Positions 58,345 to 64,000 of a DNA stretch of 64,000 nucleotides are shown piece after piece. This DNA is from Qipengyuania pacifica (lineage in GTDB: Bacteria > Pseudomonadota > Alphaproteobacteria > Sphingomonadales > Sphingomonadaceae): assembly GCF_019857205.1 (NCBI RefSeq), contig NZ_JAHWXO010000003.1, forward strand, positions 1 to 64,000. The letters are read 5' to 3'. Within the stretch, counting starts at the first letter, position 1; every line of letters begins with the position of its first letter. Both the position numbers and the translations under genes were made by a program. The notes under the pieces were generated by a model that was not told the DNA's origin, searched no databases, and saw nothing but the letters and a program-made list of their open reading frames with translations.

Positions 58345-58457
58345 GATGGCTCGGCAAGTGGCGCTTTGCGCGTCGCATTGCAAGCGGATGCGGTTTGCCG
58401 CGTAAGCAGGCATGCGCGTTTGTAAAAAATTAACCCTCTCTTTTTAGCGTGGAACGT

Positions 58458-59036
58458 ATGAAGACAGCACTCGCCATGCTGATACTTGCAGCGTCCGTTC
58501 CGGCGGCAGCCGATAGTGGCCAAGCCCTTGATCGTCCCGGAAACGAAGAACTCGCACCATATATTCAGTGTGCGCCTTATGCGCGGCAGGTTTCCGGTAT
58601 TCAGTTATTCGGGGAAGCGCGCACATGGTGGGAGCAGGCCCAGGGCCGCTATGCGACCGGTTCGCGGCCCAAACCGGGCGCGGTCATGGCCTTTCACCCA
58701 CATAGGGGAATGCAATCCGGTCACGTAGCCACTGTCAGTCGAGTGCTCGATTCGCGGCGAGTGTTGTTAGACCATGCCAATTGGTCGCCGGTTGATGGAC
58801 GCCGCGGACAGGTCGAGCGACACGTGCTTGCTATCGATGCATCGCCGTCGAACGATTGGAGCGAAGTGCAGGTCTGGTATGCCCCCTTGGGCAAGGTGGG
58901 CACCACCCGCTGGCCCATCGACGGTTTCATTTACGCGGACGGATCACCTCAGATAGCGGCGCAAACAGCCGTTGCTCCGCAGCGCGCAAAGGCATCGAAG
59001 CGCTTCGCACGTGCATTTGCGGATCTTGCGGAATAG
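58458..59036 (+). CDS. Secreted CHAP-domain protein
   Basis: A 192-residue protein with a signal peptide (MKTALAMLILAASVPAAA). The CHAP fold has catalytic Cys in IQCAPYARQVSGI and His in MQSGHVATVSRV. Such proteins cleave peptidoglycan cross-links or amides. Divergent from der. The ATG at 58458 is chosen. Confidence 0.82.
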   Translation: MKTALAMLILAASVPAAADSGQALDRPGNEELAPYIQCAPYARQVSGIQLFGEARTWWEQAQGRYATGSRPKPGAVMAFHPHRGMQSGHVATVSRVLDSRRVLLDHANWSPVDGRRGQVERHVLAIDASPSNDWSEVQVWYAPLGKVGTTRWPIDGFIYADGSPQIAAQTAVAPQRAKASKRFARAFADLAE

Positions 59037-59037
59037 C

Positions 59038-59322
59038 TCAGTCAGCTTTGGCAATGGGCGGATTGTCGCCAAGGTCCTCAAACCAGGCTTCGACTGGCCC
59101 GTTAAGCTTGAGCGTTAGCGGGTTGCCGCGGCGATCCACGGTTTTGCCTGCCTGCACACGCACCCAGCCTTCCGAAATCGAATACTCTTCGATGTCTGTA
59201 CGCTGCTTCCCCTTGAAACGGATGCCGACCCCGCGCTGAAGCACCTCCATCTGGAAATGCTCGCTCTTCGGGTTGACCGAGAGGTGATCGGGCGGCGTCT
59301 GACTTTTTGTTTCTTCGCTCAT
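59038..59322 (-). CDS. DUF3297 family protein
   Basis: A 94-residue protein matching the DUF3297 layout (PPDHLSVNPKSEHFQMEVLQ, RGVGIRFKGKQRTDIEEYSI). Widespread in Proteobacteria; function unknown. Convergent with the CHAP gene, 1 bp apart. Confidence 0.88.
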   Translation of the reverse strand: MSEETKSQTPPDHLSVNPKSEHFQMEVLQRGVGIRFKGKQRTDIEEYSISEGWVRVQAGKTVDRRGNPLTLKLNGPVEAWFEDLGDNPPIAKAD

Positions 59323-59361
59323 GCCGCGCGCCGATAATGCGGTGGATGGGCGCGGGCAAGT

Positions 59362-59541
59362 TCAATCGGGCGGTGGGGGAGTTTCCATGGGCCCGCGATC
59401 GGGCTCGTCATAATCCGGCTGGGGCGGTTCGAACCCTGGCGGCTCCTGCATCGGCGCTTCGTCCGGCAGGCTGTCGGGCGGCATTTCATCGGGTGACCCG
59501 GGATTGATGGTGTCGGGATTGATATCTGGTTGAGTGGCCAT
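59362..59541 (-). CDS. 59-residue Pro/Asp-rich protein
   Basis: MATQPDINPDTINPGSPDEM opening and a Pro-rich acidic body ending PMETPPPPD. Disordered. Small proteins of this style occur in sphingomonads; function unknown. AAGAGGAA lies before the ATG. Confidence 0.6.
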   Translation of the reverse strand: MATQPDINPDTINPGSPDEMPPDSLPDEAPMQEPPGFEPPQPDYDEPDRGPMETPPPPD

Positions 59542-59564
59542 GTTGTGAATTCCTCTTGGTTCGA

Positions 59565-59828
59565 TCAGGATTTATCCAGCGCTGCTTCGCCGGCACCTTG
59601 TTCGCCGCCGTCCTGAGCGGCGCTCAATGATTGTTCGACCTTCTCGTCGTCCTCATCCGAAGGACGGTTCTGGCCTTTCTTAACGCCCTTTGCCGTCGCC
59701 TTCGGATCGATGACGGGCGGGGTGTCGGCCGGAGTGGCTGGTTCATCATAATCACGCATGGCAAAAGAACGGTTCGCACCGCGAAGCTGTTCCTTCACCT
59801 GTCGCCGCGCTTGCGCATTTGATCGCAT
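59565..59828 (-). CDS. Small disordered acidic protein
   Basis: An 87-residue protein, basic N terminus then Pro/Asp/Glu-rich (DEPATPADTPPVIDPKATAK). AGTAGG lies just before ATG 59828; an alternative ATG at 59759 would give 64 residues. Confidence 0.6.
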   Translation of the reverse strand: MRSNAQARRQVKEQLRGANRSFAMRDYDEPATPADTPPVIDPKATAKGVKKGQNRPSDEDDEKVEQSLSAAQDGGEQGAGEAALDKS

Positions 59829-59893
59829 CCTACTAGAGGCACGCGCCTACACGCGGAGGACTAGCGCCTTTCGCGCAGCTTCGTTCGGGTTTG

Positions 59894-59977
59894 CGGGCGT
59901 GGCGGAACTGGTAGACGCGCTGGTTTTAGGTACCAGTATCGCAAGATGTGGGGGTTCGAGTCCCTTCGCCCGCACCA
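59894..59977 (+). tRNA. tRNA-Leu(TAG)
   Basis: 84 nt with encoded CCA. Acceptor GCGGGCG/CGCCCGC, anticodon stem CTGGT/ACCAG with loop TTTAGGT (anticodon TAG), long variable arm typical of tRNA-Leu, T-loop TTCGAGT. Confidence 0.93.
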
Positions 59978-60037
59978 GTTTCGCCCGGCGTAAGGCCCAA
60001 TCGCATATATCGCTTTTGGAAAGTCACGAGTTCATCC

Positions 60038-61603
60038 ATGCAGATCAAAGAGACCACCAACGAGGGCCTCAAGCGCGCCTACACCGTCACCATTCCGGCC
60101 AAGGAAATTGACGAGCGCGTCAACAGCGAAGTCAAGAAGATCGCACCGCAGGTGAAGATGCCGGGCTTCCGCCCTGGCAAGGTTCCTGCCAACCTCGTCC
60201 GCAAGATGCATGGCGAACAGCTGCATGCGCAGACCCTGAACGACATGATCCGCGAATCGGTCGACAAGGTGATGGCCGACAACAAGCTGCGCCCTGCAAT
60301 GCAGCCCAGCGTCGAGCTCGATGAGGGATATGAGGAAGGCAAGGACGCAGCACTGTCCGTCGAACTCGAAATCCTGCCGGAAATCGATGCACCGGAAGTA
60401 GACGGTCTGGCACTTGAACGGCTGACCGTTCCTGTGACCGACGAGCAGGTCGACGAAGCTGTTGAGCGCATTGCGTCGAACAACAAGAGCTACAAGGATG
60501 CCGCCAAGACCAAGAAGGCTGCCGATGGTGATCAGCTGATCATCGATTTCGTGGGCCGGGTCGATGGAACCGAATTCGAGGGCGGCAAAGCGGAAAACAC
60601 TCCGCTTACGATCGGTTCGGGCCAGTTCATCCCAGGGTTCGAAGAACAGCTTACCGGCGTGAAGACGGGCGACAAGAAGACGATCACCGTCACATTCCCC
60701 GAAGATTATCCCGCTGAAAACCTCAAGGGGAAGGAAGCGGAGTTCGACGTCACTGTTCAGCAGGTCAAGGTCCCGACCGACACCAAGATCGACGACGAGT
60801 TCGCGAAGAACCTCGGCCTCGAAGGCCTCGACAAGCTGAAGGAACTCCTGCGCGGACAGCTTGAACAGGAAACGTCGGGCCTTACCCGTACGCAGATGAA
60901 GCGTCAGCTTCTCGACACGCTCGCCGCCGGACACGATTTCGCAGTGCCGCAGGGTATGGTCGATGCCGAATTCGAACAGATCTGGGCCCAGCTCCAGCAG
61001 GAAGCAGCGCGTTCGGACGATGCCGAAACCATGCTCAAGGAAATGGAAGACGAAAAGGACGATTATCGCAAGATCGCCGAACGTCGCGTTCGCCTTGGAC
61101 TGCTGCTGTCGGAAATCGGACAGAAGAACGGTGTCGAAGTGAATGCCAATGAGATGAACATGCTCATCCAGCAGGCTGCACAGCAATATCGCGCCGAAGA
61201 CCGTGAGCGGTTCATTCAGTACGTGCAGCAGGAACCGATGGCCGCTGCCCAGCTGCGCGCACCGCTGTACGAAGACAAGGTTGTCGATTTCCTCTTCGAC
61301 AAGGCCGAAATTACCGACCGCGAAGTAACGCGCGAGGAACTCGAAGCTGCAATCGAGGCGGAAGAGACGACCGAGGAGAAGCCGAAGAAGAAGGCCGCGG
61401 CCAAGAAAAAGCCTGCTGCCAAGAAAGCTCCGGCGAAGAAGACCGACGATAAGGACATTGACGAAAAGCCGGCTGCGAAAAAGGCTCCCGCCAAAAAGAC
61501 GGCTGCGAAGAAGCCTGCTGCGGAGAAGGCCGACGACAAGCCGGCCGCTAAAAAGCCCGCCGCCAAGAAGGCTCCGGCCAAGAAAGCCGCACCGAAAAAG
61601 TAA
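60038..61603 (+). CDS. tig: Trigger factor with Lys/Ala-rich tail
   Basis: A 521-residue ribosome-bound chaperone: N-terminal ribosome-binding domain with GFRPGKVP, central FKBP-type PPIase (DQLIIDFVGRVDG, IPGFEEQLTGVKTGD), C-terminal helical arms. The last ~90 residues are AKK/PAAKK repeats resembling histone H1, absent from standard 430-450-residue Tig. Start ATG at 60038, 60 bp after tRNA-Leu. Confidence 0.95.
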   Translation: MQIKETTNEGLKRAYTVTIPAKEIDERVNSEVKKIAPQVKMPGFRPGKVPANLVRKMHGEQLHAQTLNDMIRESVDKVMADNKLRPAMQPSVELDEGYEEGKDAALSVELEILPEIDAPEVDGLALERLTVPVTDEQVDEAVERIASNNKSYKDAAKTKKAADGDQLIIDFVGRVDGTEFEGGKAENTPLTIGSGQFIPGFEEQLTGVKTGDKKTITVTFPEDYPAENLKGKEAEFDVTVQQVKVPTDTKIDDEFAKNLGLEGLDKLKELLRGQLEQETSGLTRTQMKRQLLDTLAAGHDFAVPQGMVDAEFEQIWAQLQQEAARSDDAETMLKEMEDEKDDYRKIAERRVRLGLLLSEIGQKNGVEVNANEMNMLIQQAAQQYRAEDRERFIQYVQQEPMAAAQLRAPLYEDKVVDFLFDKAEITDREVTREELEAAIEAEETTEEKPKKKAAAKKKPAAKKAPAKKTDDKDIDEKPAAKKAPAKKTAAKKPAAEKADDKPAAKKPAAKKAPAKKAAPKK

Positions 61604-61623
61604 CGCTCGCTGGACGAGTAGCG

Positions 61624-61660
61624 AAAAGGGGCGGCGAACTCAGGTTCGCCGCCCCTTTTT
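61624..61660. terminator. Strong bidirectional terminator
   Basis: A perfect 16-bp stem from 61624-61639 and 61644-61659 with loop TCAG, bounded by A-run and T-run, between the convergent tig and amidase genes. Confidence 0.9.
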
Positions 61661-61677
61661 CGATTTCGGCAGACGCA

Positions 61678-63168
61678 TCAGTCGCCAGGTGACCATGGTT
61701 GGAGCGACGGCTCTGGGATCGTCGCAGTACGAGCGCTTTCGTATGCTGCCCCTGCTTTCAGCACTAGGTGGTCCGACCATTTCGGTCCCATAAAGCTTAT
61801 CCCCACAGGCAGGCGCTCCACCGAGCCCATTGGCACGGTCAGGTGAGGGTAACCAGCGATGGCAGCGAGCGAGCCCGCGCCAATGCTGCCGTCGAAGTTA
61901 TCGCCGTTCACAAGGTCGCTTGTCCATGCCGGCCCACGGGTAGGGACCACCAATAGAGCGACCTGGTTTTCTTCTAGCAGGCGATCGATGCCGCGATCTG
62001 CGGCGAGATGCAGCGCGTTGTCGCGCGCTGCGCGGTAAGCCTGCTCGTCGGTACGCTCGACTGCCATTTCAAACAGGCCCTGGTCGAACCAGCGCATTTC
62101 TTCAGCCGCGTTCGCTTTGTTGAAGGCGATAAGATCAGCCAGGCTGCGCGGCATATCCTTTCCCGGAAGTGTGGCGAGATAGGCATTCATGTCGGTGCGC
62201 AATTCGTAAAGCAGCGTAGCGAACTCGTCGCGACCCATCTCGTCGTTCGGCTCGAATGCGATTTCGACCAAATCGGCTCCTGCACGGCGCAGATCGTCAA
62301 GCGCGGTCTCGAAAATCGCGCGCACATCTTCGCGATCGCCAACCTGGTTGACGAGCACGCCTATACGTACGCCCTCAAGAGATGCATCCGCCAAGCCCGT
62401 AGTGAAATCCGTGATATGAGCATCGGCGTCGGCCGTGGCGGGATCGGCAGGATCGCTGCCGGCTATCGCGTTGAGCAACAAGGCCGCATCGGCCACGCTT
62501 CGCGCCATGGGGCCCGCGGTATCCTGCGAATGGCTGATCGGGACGACATGCGTTCGGCTTATCAAGCCGACCGTGGGCTTGAACCCGACGACACCATTGA
62601 TGCTGGCGGGACACGTGATCGATCCGTCGGTTTCGGTGCCGATGGCCGCCCAGGCGAGGTGCGCTGCGACAGCTGCACCACTGCCGGCGGATGACCCACA
62701 GCTATTGCGGTCGGTGGCGTGCGGATTGCGGGTCAACCCGCCGACCGCGCTCCACCCGCTGGTCGAATTGTTCGAGCGGATATTGGCCCATTCGGAAAGG
62801 TTGGCCTTACCCAGCACCACGCCGCCTGCCGCGCGAAGATTGGCGATCAGCGGAGCGTCCCTCCCGGTGTTATTGCCGGCCAGTGCGAGGCTACCTGCCG
62901 TGGTAGGCAATTCGCGGGTTTCGATATTGTCCTTCACCAGGACGGTCCGGCCCGCCAGTGGCAGTCCGGCCGCTTCCGCCACTCTCGCTTCGTCCGGCGC
63001 ATTGCGATTGACCGCAATGACTGCATTCAGTTCGGGCCCTGCATCGTCGATCGCGGCTATCCGGTCGAGATAGGTGCGCGCGTCGTTCTGCGCTTCCTGT
63101 GCCGAAAGCGTCGTTGCGGGGGTTGCCCCCAAGGCGATGGCCGCGAAGGCGAGGCTGGGCTTGTTCAT
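61678..63168 (-). CDS. Secreted amidase (amidase-signature family)
   Basis: A 496-residue protein with a signal peptide (LAFAAIALGATPATTLSAQ). The Ser-cisSer-Lys triad is Lys79 (VLVKDN), the cis-Ser in CGSSAGSG (about 159-160) and nucleophile Ser183 (TDGSITCPAS). Likely periplasmic amide hydrolase; substrate unknown. Confidence 0.9.
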   Translation of the reverse strand: MNKPSLAFAAIALGATPATTLSAQEAQNDARTYLDRIAAIDDAGPELNAVIAVNRNAPDEARVAEAAGLPLAGRTVLVKDNIETRELPTTAGSLALAGNNTGRDAPLIANLRAAGGVVLGKANLSEWANIRSNNSTSGWSAVGGLTRNPHATDRNSCGSSAGSGAAVAAHLAWAAIGTETDGSITCPASINGVVGFKPTVGLISRTHVVPISHSQDTAGPMARSVADAALLLNAIAGSDPADPATADADAHITDFTTGLADASLEGVRIGVLVNQVGDREDVRAIFETALDDLRRAGADLVEIAFEPNDEMGRDEFATLLYELRTDMNAYLATLPGKDMPRSLADLIAFNKANAAEEMRWFDQGLFEMAVERTDEQAYRAARDNALHLAADRGIDRLLEENQVALLVVPTRGPAWTSDLVNGDNFDGSIGAGSLAAIAGYPHLTVPMGSVERLPVGISFMGPKWSDHLVLKAGAAYESARTATIPEPSLQPWSPGD

Positions 63169-63210
63169 CGACGCAGCGTGCCAGCTTCAGGCCGCATTAC
63201 AAGTCCCCGT

Positions 63211-64000
63211 TCAGAAATCTCCGCTGATCGTCAGGCGAAAGATCGGTCCGATGCGGCGGTCCGCAAACTCGTGGAACGACACCTCGCCATCCGGGCGCGG
63301 ACCGTCGTATACCGTTCTTCGAAAGTAATTACGTGCGCCCAGCAATGTGTTGACGGCCTGTGCCCTGACAGTGAGACCGAAGATATCCTTGTGTTCGATG
63401 AAGAAGGCATCGAAGAACGGTCCTTCCCATTCACGCCCCTCCTCGTAGCGCCGGGCGTAGGGCGCATTGTCGAAATGCTCCACGGTTGCGCCCCAGGCCC
63501 AATCGGTCGAGGGAATATCGTGGCGAAAGTCGATTTGCAGGGCGCCCTCCTGATCGTAGGAAAAGCCGCGCGTGATACCGGTGAAGGGATCATCGACATA
63601 CATGTAACGCTTGACCGCGACGATGTCGAAACGTGCGCCCTTCCATCCAATCGGGTCCATTTTCAATGTGGCGTTGGCTTCCAGATGAAGGCGCCGTGCA
63701 TCGCCGATATTTCCGCGGGCTTCTCCGCCGTCAGGTAGCGGGAAGAAATCGATGAAATCCTCGAACCATGCCTGTCTGGCTTCCAGCTTCAGCGACCCCC
63801 AGGGCCCGAACGTCTTGTTCGCTTCCAGCTCGACGTTCCAGCTCTGATAGGGCACCAGTTCATTGTTGCCGCCATTTTCGTTATCGTTGTTGAGCGAGAC
63901 GCTGGCGAGAAAATCGCCGAACGACAACTGGCTGACGCGCCGGGCCACAGTCAGCGAGACATCGAAGTCGCTCGTGGGTTTCCACGTCGCCGCCAACGAT
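63211..64000 (-). CDS. TonB-dependent receptor-like protein, 3' part
   Basis: About 262 C-terminal residues, open through the right window edge. Alternating amphipathic strands with Trp/Tyr/Phe (FDVSLTVARRVSQLSFGDF, SLKLEARQAWFEDFIDF) and a terminal Phe (FRLTISGDF) indicate an outer-membrane beta-barrel, most like the end of a TonB-dependent receptor. The start lies outside the window. Confidence 0.7.
   Translation of the reverse strand, partial: SLAATWKPTSDFDVSLTVARRVSQLSFGDFLASVSLNNDNENGGNNELVPYQSWNVELEANKTFGPWGSLKLEARQAWFEDFIDFFPLPDGGEARGNIGDARRLHLEANATLKMDPIGWKGARFDIVAVKRYMYVDDPFTGITRGFSYDQEGALQIDFRHDIPSTDWAWGATVEHFDNAPYARRYEEGREWEGPFFDAFFIEHKDIFGLTVRAQAVNTLLGARNYFRRTVYDGPRPDGEVSFHEFADRRIGPIFRLTISGDF

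Noticed and set aside
60032..61186. 384-codon minus-strand frame
   Set aside because: Antisense to trigger factor; Phe/His-rich composition is an artefact of the complementary strand.

Overview
The window looks like part of a chromosome from an alphaproteobacterium of the order Sphingomonadales, most likely Erythrobacteraceae. This is inferred from the high G+C content, the style of the host proteins (DUF3297, DUF2721, SPOR proteins, a trigger factor with a Lys/Ala tail) and the gene content; no database search was possible. About 70% of it is one apparently complete integrated prophage. The rest is ordinary chromosome with one unusual gene cluster.

Prophage (about 14-45531). It lies between a 50-bp direct repeat, attL at 14-63 and attR at 45482-45531. 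attR is the 3' part of an intact tRNA-Val(CAC) gene. A tyrosine integrase (44251-45456) ends next to attR. Almost everything from 38486 down to 2438 reads leftward as one tightly overlapping series. It begins with a Cro-like protein and continues through an AP2/HNH nuclease and small proteins, a SNF2-type helicase with a DNA methyltransferase, a Rad52-like annealing protein, SSB, a GapR-like protein, HNH, RusA and Vsr-like nucleases and a replication protein. Packaging and virion genes follow: TerS/TerL, portal, scaffold, capsid and cement proteins, then a podovirus-type tail and ejection module resembling Bordetella phage BPP-1/T7, with a 2001-residue ejection protein. A tail spike and a lysis cassette of at least eight genes, ending in a separate Rz/Rz1 spanin pair, complete it. 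At the attL end sits cargo: a heparinase II/III-family protein and three small genes.

Rightward from the repressor (38580-38906) runs a second operon of about 15 small, mostly unrecognised genes (38989-44383), joined by 4-bp stop/start overlaps. It includes a PAPS-reductase-like PP-loop protein and ends in the integrase. The repressor gene is flanked by two pairs of 17-bp operators in a mirror-symmetric arrangement, and each outer operator overlaps a promoter of almost the same sequence.

Chromosome (45557-64000). The order is sppA; pyrB with a catalytically dead pyrC-type partner; a SPOR/TPR lipoprotein, a small basic protein and a ParA ATPase, divergent from a Sel1/SPOR protein; a DUF418 membrane protein; bfd and bfr; a DUF2721 protein; der; a CHAP-domain protein; DUF3297; two small acidic or Pro-rich proteins; tRNA-Leu(TAG); tig with a histone-H1-like tail; a secreted amidase; and the 3' end of an outer-membrane receptor gene cut by the window edge.
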